Assembly: GCF_002778275.1 (NCBI RefSeq)
Contig: NZ_NESG01000002.1
Span: forward strand, 414,541 to 478,540
Direction of reading: 5' to 3'
From: Limnohabitans sp. G3-2
Lineage (GTDB): Bacteria > Pseudomonadota > Gammaproteobacteria > Burkholderiales > Burkholderiaceae_C
Length of the DNA stretch: 64,000 nt
Part shown: positions 25,954 through 35,742 of the stretch, piece by piece
Layout of the letters: each line of letters opens with the position of its first letter
Position numbering within the stretch: the first letter of the stretch is position 1
Program-made: the position numbers and the translations under genes
Notes under the pieces: model-generated
Told to the model about the DNA's origin: nothing
Databases searched by the model: none
Seen by the model: the letters and a program-made list of their open reading frames with translations, nothing else

Positions 25954-26973
25954 TCAGCGGGTGTTGTTGATACGCTCAAGCAAACCGGCGGGCCAAACTT
26001 TGGCGTAGTCCGATTTGGCATAAGTGTCTTGCACCGACTTGCGGAACGCTTCCAGATCGGGCGTGGTCACTTGCAAACCTTGTTGCTTGAAGAAGTCCAC
26101 AATTTGGCCCTCTTCCTTGATGCGGTTCTCGTTGTTGAATTGGGCGGCCGCTTGTGCAGCGGCTTTGACGTTTTGCTTTTGCGCGGGCGTCAAGGCGTTC
26201 CATGTTTTGTTGGAGATCGCGATGAAGATGCTGTCCACCAAATGGTTGGTCAGCACCAATTGCTTGGTCACTTCATAGAATTTGGCCGCACGCACGGTGG
26301 GCAGGGGGTTGTCCTGACCGTCGATGGTGCCGGTTTTCAGGCCCAGATACACCTCGCCAAAGGCCAGCGGTGTGGCCGTGGCGCCCAGTGCCTCTCCCAA
26401 AAACAGCCATTCTTTGGTGCCGGGCATGCGCAGCTTGATGCCTTTGAGGTCGGCGGGCGTCTTGACGTTGCGCGCTTCGCGCAAGTTCACTTGGCGGGTG
26501 CCCAGGTAGGCGGTCGACAAAATGGTCACGTCCATTTTTTCAGAGACGGTCTTGAACAGACCCTCCCCGATGGGGCCGTTGAACACCTTTTGCTGGTGTG
26601 CGGGGTCGCGCACCACATAGCCTGCCGTGAAGATCGAGAACTCCGGCACCAGCTTGGCCATGTCAAACGCAGAAATCGCCGACAGCTCCAGGTTGCCGCG
26701 GGCCATGGCCGCCGGCTCGGTGCCTTGTTTGAACAAGGAGGCATTCAGGTTGATCTGGGTGTCGAACTGGTTGGGCGACGATTTGTCCAGAGAGTCCTTG
26801 AACACGGTCCACATCTTGGCGTGCCAGTCGTCGGGCACGGCGGGTGTGGAAATGCGCATTGGAATTTTGGCTTGTGCCATGGCTTGTGTGCTCACGCCGA
26901 GCATGCTGCCAATGGCCAGCGCAGTGACGCTGGCGGACAACAGGCCGCGACGCAAAGTGGATGTGTTTTTCAT
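25954..26973 (-). CDS. dctP: TRAP transporter substrate-binding protein (DctP)
   Basis: 339 residues with a signal peptide ending TQAMAQ. DctP features: LKGIKLRMPGTKEW holds the Arg that usually grips a carboxylate, then FGEVYLGLKTGTIDGQDNPL, and FYEVTKQLVLTNHLVD. CAGGAGACAAG precedes the ATG. The carboxylate-type Arg suggests a sugar acid such as an aldonate or a hydroxy acid as substrate rather than a neutral sugar, which would fit the oxidative sugar genes around it. Confidence 0.93.
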   Translation of the reverse strand: MKNTSTLRRGLLSASVTALAIGSMLGVSTQAMAQAKIPMRISTPAVPDDWHAKMWTVFKDSLDKSSPNQFDTQINLNASLFKQGTEPAAMARGNLELSAISAFDMAKLVPEFSIFTAGYVVRDPAHQQKVFNGPIGEGLFKTVSEKMDVTILSTAYLGTRQVNLREARNVKTPADLKGIKLRMPGTKEWLFLGEALGATATPLAFGEVYLGLKTGTIDGQDNPLPTVRAAKFYEVTKQLVLTNHLVDSIFIAISNKTWNALTPAQKQNVKAAAQAAAQFNNENRIKEEGQIVDFFKQQGLQVTTPDLEAFRKSVQDTYAKSDYAKVWPAGLLERINNTR

Positions 26974-27021
26974 GCTTGTCTCCTGGAGTGGTGGTGGGTG
27001 AAACGGAAGTTGTGAAACGGC

Positions 27022-27954
27022 TTATTCGCGCGTGGCGTCAATGTGGAACTGCTGCACTTGGTGGGCAAAGACCGTGTGCGCCTCAGGCGTCATGGCCACC
27101 AAGGGTGGGCGCACGCGCAACCAGCTGGTGTCCTTGTGCAAGGTGGCCATCACGCTTTTGAGGGCGGGCATCAGCGAATGGGGTTTGAGCAATTCCAGCA
27201 TGGTTTGCACGCGTTGCGCATCGTGCGCTGTGCCGGGTGCTGTGGACTCCAGCACCATCCGATGCACAACGCGGGGCATGAAATTGGCCAGTCCGCTGAT
27301 CGCGCCGGTGCTGCCCATCGGCCCCATGGTGGGCAGGTCGGGTTCAAAGCCGACATACACCGTCAGCGGCGGCATGAAGGCTTGTGCCAGTGCCACCGAA
27401 TGCGCCCGATCGCAGCTGCTGTCTTTGATGCCCGCGACGATGCCGGGGTAGCGTTTGAGCAATTCGGCAATCACGCTGTGTGGCAGATGGACCCCGATGA
27501 CCTGGGGGATGTGGTACAGGTACAAGCGCCAGTCTTTTTGGTGGACGCCTTCAATGATTTGGACATAGCCATTGAGGATGCCTTCGTCGCTGATGCCCTT
27601 GAAAAAGAAGGGGGGCAGTACCAAGCAGCCATGCACACCCAAGTCCACCGCATGGCGCGTGAGTTCCAAGGTTTCGATGACGGCGGCGCAGCTGGTCGAG
27701 ACCATGATTCGCGCGGCGGGCACGCCGTTGGCGATCAGTTGTTCAACGGCTTGCTTGCGCTCTTGCAACGAGAACGAAGGCCCTTCACCCGTGGTGCCAA
27801 AGATCGTCACGCCACCGCACCCAGCAGCCAGCAATGACAAAGCGTGTGCGGCCAATTTGGGGTGGTCGATGTTCAGTTGCGCATCGAGCGGCGTGAGCAT
27901 GGCGGGCCAGATGCCCTGAAAGCCGTTGCGGCTGTTGGTGAGTGAGGGTGTCAA
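27022..27954 (-). CDS. DapA-family (dihydrodipicolinate synthase / 2-keto-3-deoxy sugar acid) aldolase
   Basis: 310 residues, a TIM barrel. Visible are the N-terminal WPAMLTPLD, the loop FGTTGEGPSFSLQER, the catalytic Tyr region YLYHIP and the Schiff-base Lys in GIVAGIKDSS. In a cluster with a mutarotase, sugar dehydrogenase, lactonase and TRAP transporter, an aldolase splitting a 2-keto-3-deoxy sugar acid is more likely than lysine biosynthesis. The start is a TTG at 27954 with GGAG 5 bases ahead; it overlaps the stop of the GntR gene (TTGA), and no later start keeps the fold intact. Confidence 0.88.
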   Translation of the reverse strand: MTPSLTNSRNGFQGIWPAMLTPLDAQLNIDHPKLAAHALSLLAAGCGGVTIFGTTGEGPSFSLQERKQAVEQLIANGVPAARIMVSTSCAAVIETLELTRHAVDLGVHGCLVLPPFFFKGISDEGILNGYVQIIEGVHQKDWRLYLYHIPQVIGVHLPHSVIAELLKRYPGIVAGIKDSSCDRAHSVALAQAFMPPLTVYVGFEPDLPTMGPMGSTGAISGLANFMPRVVHRMVLESTAPGTAHDAQRVQTMLELLKPHSLMPALKSVMATLHKDTSWLRVRPPLVAMTPEAHTVFAHQVQQFHIDATRE

Positions 27955-28703
27955 GAGAACTCCGAGAGGATGGGGGTGGAAGTGTCGACGGATGAAGGGG
28001 CCAACTTGTCAAGCCGCACCGGTGTTGAGAGCACGCGGCGGTCCTGTCCCAACACCCGTTGGTGGGCACTGTGGATGTGAAAGGCCACGTGCTCGGCCAC
28101 CGCCATGGGGTCCCGCAATTTGAGGGCTGCAATCAGGTTCAGGTGTTCCTGCATCGCAGGCAGCAGTACTTCAGCCGACAAGGTCGAGCGCTCCAGATGG
28201 ATCAAGCGCACACGCAGACTGTTGATGCGGTAGGTTTGCGAAATCAGCTCATTGCCCAGCGTATCGATCATGAGGTCGTGCAGACCCCAATCCACCGAGG
28301 TGGCTTCGGTCAGCAGTTCATCGGTGATGGGGCCTTGCCCAGCGCGCTGCACGATGTTCAGGTGCGCTTGCTCAATATGGGCCAGCTCCTCATCACCGAC
28401 GGTCTGCACAAAATGCAGAGCGGCTTCCCGCTCCAGCATGCTGCGCAACTGGAATGCGTTGTGGATCAGCTTGAGGTCCACATGCGCAATTTGCAGACCC
28501 CGTTGTGGCACGGTGCGCAGCAGGCCCTCGGCTTCCAGGCGTGGGATCAACTCGCGCACGGCGCCCAGCGGCATGTCGAGCAACTGCATCAGCTCTCGTT
28601 GAGAAACAAACTGGCCGGGCTGCACTTGGGCCTGCAGGATCTGCTGGCGAAAATTCTCGTAAGCGCGGGCGCGCAAGGTTTGGGGATTGGACGTGGTGGC
28701 CAT
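27951..28703 (-). CDS. GntR family transcriptional regulator, FCD domain
   Basis: 250 residues. The winged helix (about 8-80) has ILQAQVQPGQFVSQRELMQLL and GAVRELIPRLEAEGLLRTVPQRG; the FCD domain follows with LRSMLEREAALHF, WGLHDLMIDTLGN and a late HIHSAHQR supplying His ligands. FCD regulators commonly sense sugar acids. It lies 4 bases downstream of the mutarotase gene and is coupled to the aldolase gene, so it probably autoregulates this unit; the perfect palindrome at 29155-29166 is a candidate operator. The ATG at 28703 is chosen because the upstream in-frame residues belong to another frame of the mutarotase gene. Confidence 0.88.
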   Translation of the reverse strand: MATTSNPQTLRARAYENFRQQILQAQVQPGQFVSQRELMQLLDMPLGAVRELIPRLEAEGLLRTVPQRGLQIAHVDLKLIHNAFQLRSMLEREAALHFVQTVGDEELAHIEQAHLNIVQRAGQGPITDELLTEATSVDWGLHDLMIDTLGNELISQTYRINSLRVRLIHLERSTLSAEVLLPAMQEHLNLIAALKLRDPMAVAEHVAFHIHSAHQRVLGQDRRVLSTPVRLDKLAPSSVDTSTPILSEFS

Positions 28704-28707
28704 GGCG

Positions 28708-29148
28708 TCAATCGGTCGAGATGACACCCTTGCGCAGCAAAATGTTGGCGTATTTGCGCAGGTCACCCGTTTGAACCACCAGCCTGGCCGAGCGGGCTTG
28801 TTCGTAAAAAGAGAAGCGCTCCAGGCTGCCGGGAAGCGCCTCGCCGGTGCCTTGCAGGGCTTGCTGGAATTCAGCCACCGCAGCGGGCACCGCTTGGGCA
28901 TCACCGACCACTTGCATGGTCCAGGCGCAGGGGCTGTCAAAGGTGTCGAGTGGCAACACGGTGAGCACGGCCTGAAGCACCTGTGTGGTGGTCAAACCGG
29001 GCAGCTGCACCAGACGGGCGTGGGCTTGCTCGGCAATCCGGTCGGCAGGGAAGTTGGCATCCACCAGCGCCACATCGTCCCCATGACCGAGCTTGGCCAA
29101 ACCAAACAACAGTTCGGGTGTTAACAGGGGGGAGATGTTTTTAAGCAT
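28708..29148 (-). CDS. fucU: RbsD/FucU family sugar mutarotase (FucU-like)
   Basis: 146 residues, the size of FucU. The start MLKNISPLLTPELLFGLAKL, the catalytic GHGDDVALVDANFPA and the C-terminal LRKYANILLRKGVI match L-fucose mutarotases closely. The enzyme speeds exchange between the anomers of free L-fucose or a related sugar. It is the first gene of the minus-strand unit and is divergent from the aldo-keto reductase gene. No ribosome site is visible because a 12-bp palindrome occupies the region before the ATG. Confidence 0.9.
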   Translation of the reverse strand: MLKNISPLLTPELLFGLAKLGHGDDVALVDANFPADRIAEQAHARLVQLPGLTTTQVLQAVLTVLPLDTFDSPCAWTMQVVGDAQAVPAAVAEFQQALQGTGEALPGSLERFSFYEQARSARLVVQTGDLRKYANILLRKGVISTD

Positions 29149-29154
29149 GACTGA

Positions 29155-29166
29155 CTAACATGTTAG
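29155..29166. promoter_or_regulatory. Palindromic operator candidate between divergent sugar units
   Basis: CTAACATGTTAG is a perfect 12-bp palindrome lying 6 bases upstream of the fucU start codon and about 115 bases upstream of the aldo-keto reductase start. GntR/FCD regulators bind palindromes of this size, and one is encoded two genes on. Its position over the expected ribosome site of fucU would suit repression. Confidence 0.5.
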
Positions 29167-29282
29167 CGATGATGGGGCGCCGATCTCTCAGTGAATACCC
29201 GTGTTTGGGTGTTTTGCCCACAGCACTGGTCAGCAGCTGTTTTGCCCTCTACGATGGCCGCCATGTCTACTCACATCTGTCT

Positions 29283-30320
29283 ATGAAAACGCCTGCTTTT
29301 TTGCCTTGTACCGACGGCGCTCGTCTGGGCTTGGGCGGTGCACCGCTGGGCAATCTTTTTGAAGCCATGAGCGACGGGCAGGCGCGCGCCGTGGTCGATG
29401 CCGCTTGGGCAGACGGCTGCCGCAGTTTTGACACCGCCCCCCATTACGGCCATGGCCTGTCTGAGCGGCGTCTGGGCGATGCCTTGCGGTCTCACCCGCG
29501 CAGCAACTTGAGGCTGTCCAGCAAAGTGGGCCGCTTGCTCACCCCCCAGGCCCAAGTGCCCCATGAACAGCACAGCTATGTGAACACACTGCCCTTTGTG
29601 CAGCATTGGGATCTGTCGGCCAGTGGCGTGCGCCGCAGTGTGGAAGACAGCCTGCAGCGCCTGGGCCTGGCCCAGCTCGACGCCGTCTACATCCATGACA
29701 TCGACGCTGGCATGCATGGCCCCAAGGCCGCAGCCGTGTTGCGTCAGGTCTTGGAAGAGGCGCTGCCCGAGTTGGTCAAGCTCAAACAAAGCGGCCTGAT
29801 CAGCCACATCGGCCTGGGCGTGAATGACCATGACATCGTCGAGCAGGTGCTGCGCCATGCCGATTTGGATGTGCTCATGTTGGCGGGGCGCTACACCTTG
29901 CTTGACCAAGCGGCTCTGCCCACGCTCATGCCGCAATTGGTGCGGCGGCAGGTGGCATTGGCGCTCGGTGGGGTGTTCAACTCAGGGATCTTGGCCACGC
30001 GCGTGGCAGCGGATCGGCCGATGACCTTCAACTACGCACCGGCAGCTCAAGTTTGGGTGGACAAAGCCCTGGGCATGCAAAGGGTGTGCGACCAGCATGG
30101 CGTCAGTTTGCCAGCGGCTGCGGTGCAGTTCGCTTTGGCCCACCCGGCCACGCAAATGGTCATGCTGGGGGTGCGCAGTGCCGACCAATGGCAAGCGGCT
30201 CGGCTAGCCGAGCGCGAAGTGGTGCCCGCCGATTTTTGGCAGCAACTGCGCCATGAAGGCCTGATTCCTGCCGAGGCGCCGATACCCGTCAAAACGCCAT
30301 GCTCAGGAGAGCGGTCATGA
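29283..30320 (+). CDS. Aldo-keto reductase, L-fucose / D-threo-aldose 1-dehydrogenase-like
   Basis: 345 residues. The AKR catalytic tetrad is visible: Asp and Tyr in FDTAPHYGHGLSERRLG, Lys in LRLSSKVGRLL and His in DAVYIHDID. This branch includes bacterial L-fucose dehydrogenases (D-threo-aldose dehydrogenases) that oxidise the sugar at C1 to a lactone. A mutarotase on the other side of the promoter and a lactonase next in line fit that job. The ATG at 29283 is chosen because LGLGGAPLGNLF follows as the family N-terminus; the upstream residues look non-coding. No strong ribosome site. Confidence 0.87.
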   Translation: MKTPAFLPCTDGARLGLGGAPLGNLFEAMSDGQARAVVDAAWADGCRSFDTAPHYGHGLSERRLGDALRSHPRSNLRLSSKVGRLLTPQAQVPHEQHSYVNTLPFVQHWDLSASGVRRSVEDSLQRLGLAQLDAVYIHDIDAGMHGPKAAAVLRQVLEEALPELVKLKQSGLISHIGLGVNDHDIVEQVLRHADLDVLMLAGRYTLLDQAALPTLMPQLVRRQVALALGGVFNSGILATRVAADRPMTFNYAPAAQVWVDKALGMQRVCDQHGVSLPAAAVQFALAHPATQMVMLGVRSADQWQAARLAEREVVPADFWQQLRHEGLIPAEAPIPVKTPCSGERS

Positions 30321-31147
30321 TCGATGCACACTTTCACTGCTGGCAACTGGCGCGAGCCGACTACGGCTGGCTCACGCCCGAGCTGGCCCCCATTTACCGC
30401 GATGTGGCCGTCGCCGACTGGCAACAACAAGCCCTGGCTTGGGGGGTGACTGGCGGCGTGCTGGTGCAGGCTGCACCCACGGCGCAAGAAACGGCTTTTT
30501 TGCTGCAGCAAGCGCACGAGCACCCTTGCGTGCTGGGGGTGGTGGGCTGGATGGACATGCTGGCGCCGGACGCGGTGGAACAGGTGGCGCAATGCGCCGC
30601 GCAACCCCTGCTCAAAGGTCTTCGCCCCATGCTGCAAGACCTGAGTGACCCCGACTGGATCTTGCAGCCCGCCATCCAGCCTGTGCTGGCGGCCATGGCG
30701 CAAAGTGGCTTGGTGCTGGACGCCCTGATCAAAACGGTTCACATCCCACGCATTTTGAAGCTCACCCAAATTCATCCGGATCTGACGGTGGTGGTGGACC
30801 ACGGGGCCAAGCCTGTGATCGGTGCATGGGCCATGGACGCCTGGGCGCAGGCCATGACGGAACTGGCCCGTGAAACCCATCCGGCGCGGGTGGTTTGCAA
30901 AATGTCGGGTTTGTGGACCGAGGCCCCGGCGGGCCAGCCCGTTGACGTTGTGCGGCCGTGGTGTGAAGCGCTGCTGGCCATTTGGGGACCGCAGCGCCTG
31001 CTGTGGGGCAGCGATTGGCCAGTCCTGGAGCTCTCCGGCACTTACAGTTCTTGGCGAAAATTGACCTTGGAGGTGCTGTCCAATCTGTCGGCACAAGAAA
31101 AAAACGCTGTGTTGGGCGAGAACGCGCGGCGAACGTACCGACTTTGA
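30317..31147 (+). CDS. Amidohydrolase-2 family lactonase (L-fucono-1,5-lactonase-like)
   Basis: 276 residues, a TIM-barrel amidohydrolase. The metal motif H-x-H is in MIDAHFHCWQL and the late catalytic Asp in LLWGSDWPVLE. COG3618 enzymes of this kind hydrolyse sugar lactones such as L-fuconolactone and L-rhamnonolactone. The ATG overlaps the aldo-keto reductase stop (ATGA), so the two steps, oxidation and ring opening, are coupled. The aldonate produced would need a dehydratase that is not found in this window. Confidence 0.88.
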   Translation: MIDAHFHCWQLARADYGWLTPELAPIYRDVAVADWQQQALAWGVTGGVLVQAAPTAQETAFLLQQAHEHPCVLGVVGWMDMLAPDAVEQVAQCAAQPLLKGLRPMLQDLSDPDWILQPAIQPVLAAMAQSGLVLDALIKTVHIPRILKLTQIHPDLTVVVDHGAKPVIGAWAMDAWAQAMTELARETHPARVVCKMSGLWTEAPAGQPVDVVRPWCEALLAIWGPQRLLWGSDWPVLELSGTYSSWRKLTLEVLSNLSAQEKNAVLGENARRTYRL

Positions 31148-31210
31148 AAAGGCGCACGAACCAGGTCGCTGGTTGCGCAGCGCTTTGTGATGGCGCTTGG
31201 CGTTGGTGCT

Positions 31211-32743
31211 TCAAGTTTCCTTGAGCACTCGCCGGTACTGTATGGCTTCGGCCACATGCGCCACCTCGATGGTGGCGCTGCCTGCGAGGTCCGCGATGGT
31301 GCGGGCGACTTTGAGGCTGCGGTGCACGCTGCGCCCGCTCCAGCCCAGTTTGGCCGCGGCCTTTTGCAACAAGGCGGTGGCCTTGTCTTCGAGAAGGGCC
31401 TGTGCATCGATGGCCTGGCCTTGCAGTTCGGCGTTGGCACAACCTTGGCGATGGATCGCGCGTTCGCGGGCGGTCAGGCTGCGGGCGGCAATTTGCGCGG
31501 TGCTTTCGCCTGCCGGGGCGTTCAGCAGCTCTTGCGCACCGAGGCTGGGCACTTCCATGTGCAAATCGATCCGGTCCAGCAAAGGCCCGCTGAGTTTGCC
31601 TTGGTAGCGGCTGACCTGGTCGGGCGTACAACGGCAGGCCCGGGTGCTGCTGCCCAAATAACCGCATGGGCAGGGGTTCATGGCGGCAATCAATTGAAAG
31701 CGCGCGGGAAACTCGGCCCGACGCGCTGCGCGGGCGATGGTGATGCTGCCTGTTTCCAGAGGTTCACGCAGGGCCTCCAGCGCGGCGCGTGGGAATTCGG
31801 GCAACTCGTCCAAAAAAAGAACCCCGTGGTGCGCGAGAGAGATTTCGCCGGGCCTGGGCGGTGAGCCACCGCCCACCAGCGCCACCGCACTGGCCGAATG
31901 GTGCGGCTGGCCCGTGGGCCGCTGCGCCCAGCGCGCCAGCTCAAAGCGCCCGGCCAGGCTGGCAATGGCCGCCGACTCGAGCGCTGCCTCAATGTCCATG
32001 GGCGGCAGCAGACCCGCAAAGCGTTGCGCCAACATGGACTTGCCCGAGCCCGGCGGTCCGACCATGAGCAGCGAGTGGCCTCCTGCGGCGGCGATTTCCA
32101 GCACCCGCTTCACACCCGCTTGGCCTTTCACATCGGCCAAGTCCGCGTAAGGCGGCGGGGCACTGGGGGTGGTGGGGGTGATGCGCGCCCAACCCGCGCT
32201 GGGCTCGGGCGGCGGCTCACTGGAAGGCGGTAAAAACTGTTGCACCACGTCGAGCAGGTGTTGGGCCCGGAAGACCTCCGCATCAGGCACCAGCGCGGCC
32301 TCTTCGGCACTGCCCGGCGGCAGCACCAGCCGAGTGCGCACGTGCTGTTGGCGCAGCACCAAACTCATGGCCAATGCGCCGCGCACGGGGCGCAACTCGC
32401 CCGAGAGTGACAATTCACCCGCAAATTCGTGGCCTGCCAGCTTGCTGGCATCGATTTGTCCGCTGGCCGCCAAAATGCCCAAAGCAATCGGCAAATCCAG
32501 CCGGCCAGAGTCTTTGGGCAGGTCTGCGGGGGCCAGGTTGACGGTGATGCGCTTGTTGTGCGGAAACTCCAGCCCACTGTTTTGGAGCGCTGAGCGCACC
32601 CGTTCGCGTGCTTCTTTGACTTCGACATCCGCCAAGCCCACCAAGGTGAAGCTGGGCAAGCCATTGGCCAAATGCACCTCCACAGTGACCGCGGGCGCTT
32701 GCAGACCAATCAATGCACGGCTATGCACCAAACTGAGACTCAT
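31211..32743 (-). CDS. comM: YifB/ComM-family Mg-chelatase-like AAA+ ATPase
   Basis: 510 residues in three parts: an N-terminal Lon-protease-like domain (NGLPSFTLVGLADVEVKEAR; DLPKDSGRLDLPIALGILAA), an AAA+ core with Walker A GPPGSGKSMLAQ and Walker B VLFLDELPEF, and a C-terminal Mg-chelatase-like region (LDRIDLHMEVP). ComM is a branch-migration helicase that helps integrate donor DNA during natural transformation. The ATG at 32743 has GGAGG at ideal spacing. It is divergent from the porin operon; the NtrC-like site lies only 11 bases upstream of its start. Confidence 0.93.
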   Translation of the reverse strand: MSLSLVHSRALIGLQAPAVTVEVHLANGLPSFTLVGLADVEVKEARERVRSALQNSGLEFPHNKRITVNLAPADLPKDSGRLDLPIALGILAASGQIDASKLAGHEFAGELSLSGELRPVRGALAMSLVLRQQHVRTRLVLPPGSAEEAALVPDAEVFRAQHLLDVVQQFLPPSSEPPPEPSAGWARITPTTPSAPPPYADLADVKGQAGVKRVLEIAAAGGHSLLMVGPPGSGKSMLAQRFAGLLPPMDIEAALESAAIASLAGRFELARWAQRPTGQPHHSASAVALVGGGSPPRPGEISLAHHGVLFLDELPEFPRAALEALREPLETGSITIARAARRAEFPARFQLIAAMNPCPCGYLGSSTRACRCTPDQVSRYQGKLSGPLLDRIDLHMEVPSLGAQELLNAPAGESTAQIAARSLTARERAIHRQGCANAELQGQAIDAQALLEDKATALLQKAAAKLGWSGRSVHRSLKVARTIADLAGSATIEVAHVAEAIQYRRVLKET

Positions 32744-32753
32744 TTTTCCTCCA

Positions 32754-32770
32754 TGCCCCATGCTGGTGCA
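32754..32770. promoter_or_regulatory. NtrC-binding-site candidate upstream of the porin-glnK-amtB promoter
   Basis: TGCCCC, 5 bases, GGTGCA matches the NtrC consensus (TGCACC, 5 bases, GGTGCA) at 11 of 12 defined positions and has the right 17-bp length. It lies about 115 bp upstream of the -24 element, a normal enhancer distance. No second copy was found. Confidence 0.55.
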
Positions 32771-32884
32771 TGGTGTGGGTTTTGGCGCCCGTCAGGGGCG
32801 CGCAGGGCATCTTGCCCAATGATTCAAGCACAAAATGATTACCAAAGTAATGCTTAATTCCCCTGTGTAGGGATTGCACCAGGT

Positions 32885-32900
32885 TGGCACGCTCCCTGCT
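32885..32900 (+). promoter_or_regulatory. Sigma-54 (-24/-12) promoter
   Basis: TGGCACGCTCCCTGCT fits the sigma-54 consensus TGGCAC-N5-TTGC in all but one base, with the essential GG and GC exactly 10 bases apart. Transcription would start near 32912, about 28 bases before the porin start codon. Together with the NtrC-like site it points to control by nitrogen limitation. Confidence 0.75.
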
Positions 32901-32939
32901 TGAAGTGGAGGTCCTCGTTTATTTTTACTGGAGTCCCTC

Positions 32940-34062
<1,123 letters not shown>

Positions 34063-34085
34063 TCCCCAAAGAAAGAGAGTCGAAA

Positions 34086-35627
34086 ATGAAAAAGCTACTC
34101 GCTACCCTGGCCTTGGGCCTGAGTTTGGGTCTGGGTGTGTTCGGTACGGCCTCGGTCGCTACCGCGCAAACCGCACCCGCCGCCGTGACCGCACCGGCTG
34201 CTGAGGCCAAGGCCGATGCAGCACCCGCACCTGCCGCACCTGCCGCGCCAGCGGCCGCAGCACCTGCTGCAGCCGAAGCCGCGCCTGTGCTCGTGCCCAA
34301 CAAAGCCGACACGGGCTGGATGATGCTGTCCACTATTCTGGTGATCTTGATGGTCATTCCTGGCCTGGCGCTGTTCTACGGTGGTTTGGTGCGCAGCAAA
34401 AACATGCTGTCCGTGCTGATGCAGGTCGTGGTCACCTTCTCCATGATCACGGTGCTGTGGTTCGTTTACGGCTACAGCTTGGCGTTCACGGAGGGCAATG
34501 CCTTCATTGGTGGTTTTGACCGCCTGTTCATGAAGGGCATCTGGGACAACGTCGCGGGCACATTTGCCAACGCCGCCACGTTCAGCAAAGGCGTCGTGAT
34601 TCCTGAGATCTCGTTCGCCGCCTTCCAGGCCACGTTTGCAGGCATCACCTGCGCACTGATCGTCGGCGCCTTCGCTGAGCGCATCAAGTTCTCTGCCGTG
34701 CTCGCCTTCATGGTGCTGTGGTTCACCTTCAGCTACCTGCCTGTGGCGCACATGGTCTGGTTCTGGATGGGTCCTGACGCGTACACCGCCAAAGAAGTGG
34801 CCGATGAGATGACCAGCAAAGCCGGTCTGCTGTGGCAGTGGGGCGCTCTGGACTTCGCTGGCGGTACGGTGGTGCACATCAACGCCGCTGTCGCAGGCTT
34901 GGTCGGTGCCTTCATGGTGGGCAAGCGCGTGGGTTATGGCCGTGAATCGATGGCGCCTCACAGCCTGACATTGACCATGGTCGGTGCCTCCTTGCTGTGG
35001 GTGGGTTGGTTCGGTTTCAACGCCGGTTCTGCTCTGGAAGCCAACGGCTTCGCAGCTTTGGCCTTCATCAACACCTTGATCGCCACAGCCGGTGCTGTGC
35101 TGGCCTGGTGTGTGGGTGAAGCGCTGATGCGCGGCAAAGCCTCCATGTTGGGTGCTGCTTCGGGTGCTGTGGCCGGTTTGGTGGCCATCACGCCAGCAGC
35201 GGGCAACGTGGGCTTGGGCGGTGCTTTGATCATCGGCTTGATTGGCGGCTTCGCTTGCCTGTGGGGTGTGAACGGCCTGAAGAAGATGCTGGGTGCAGAC
35301 GACTCCTTGGACGTGTTCGGTGTGCACGGTGTCGGCGGTATCGTCGGTGCCTTGTTGACCGGTGTGTTCAACTCGCCTTCCTTGGGTGGCCCCAGTGCCA
35401 TGGGTGACTGGGTCACATTGACCATGGTCACACCCGACGCTTACTCCATCGCTTCACAGGTGTGGATCCAGGCCAAGGCGGTGCTGCTGACCATCGTGTG
35501 GTCGGGTGTGGTCTCTGTCGTCGCCTTCAAGATCGTTGACCTGACCATCGGTCTGCGTGTCACCGAAGAAGAAGAACGCGAAGGTCTGGACATCTCTTCA
35601 CACGGTGAGTCGGCCTACCACGGCTGA
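34086..35627 (+). CDS. amtB: Ammonium transporter AmtB
   Basis: 513 residues. Residues 1-28 are a cleavable signal peptide; 29-68 are an Ala/Pro-rich linker, much longer than the E. coli N-terminus, placing a flexible periplasmic tail on the channel. Then come 11 membrane helices with family segments GLALFYGGLVRSKNMLSV, DFAGGTVVHINAAVAGLVGA (pore His) and LDVFGVHGVGGIVGALLTG (second pore His). The C-terminal cytoplasmic tail (VTEEEEREGLDISSHGESAYHG, quoted in part) is the GlnK contact region. The operon ends in two terminators. Confidence 0.96.
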   Translation: MKKLLATLALGLSLGLGVFGTASVATAQTAPAAVTAPAAEAKADAAPAPAAPAAPAAAAPAAAEAAPVLVPNKADTGWMMLSTILVILMVIPGLALFYGGLVRSKNMLSVLMQVVVTFSMITVLWFVYGYSLAFTEGNAFIGGFDRLFMKGIWDNVAGTFANAATFSKGVVIPEISFAAFQATFAGITCALIVGAFAERIKFSAVLAFMVLWFTFSYLPVAHMVWFWMGPDAYTAKEVADEMTSKAGLLWQWGALDFAGGTVVHINAAVAGLVGAFMVGKRVGYGRESMAPHSLTLTMVGASLLWVGWFGFNAGSALEANGFAALAFINTLIATAGAVLAWCVGEALMRGKASMLGAASGAVAGLVAITPAAGNVGLGGALIIGLIGGFACLWGVNGLKKMLGADDSLDVFGVHGVGGIVGALLTGVFNSPSLGGPSAMGDWVTLTMVTPDAYSIASQVWIQAKAVLLTIVWSGVVSVVAFKIVDLTIGLRVTEEEEREGLDISSHGESAYHG

Positions 35628-35647
35628 CCTGGCAAGTTTCATTGCAA

Positions 35648-35672
35648 GGGTGGTTTGCCACCACCCTTTTTT
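35648..35672 (+). terminator. Rho-independent terminator 1 after amtB
   Basis: A perfect 7-bp stem GGGTGGT / ACCACCC with a 5-base loop is followed by six T. It lies 20 bases after the amtB stop. Confidence 0.88.
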
Positions 35673-35675
35673 CCA

Positions 35676-35706
35676 AGCCCGTTGCACCCTGTGCACGGGC
35701 TTTTTT
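35676..35706 (+). terminator. Rho-independent terminator 2 after amtB
   Basis: AGCCCGT and ACGGGCT form a 7-bp stem extended inward by GCAC / GTGC, then a T6 run. It begins 3 bases after the first terminator's T tract, giving a tandem stop that insulates the SDR gene downstream from nitrogen-regulated transcription. Confidence 0.88.
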
Positions 35707-35742
35707 GCTATGGTGGCGGCTTTGGTGCAAAGGGGCAGACAC

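Noticed and set aside
34095..35327. 410-codon frame antisense to amtB
   Set aside because: Shadow of amtB, no recognisable domain.
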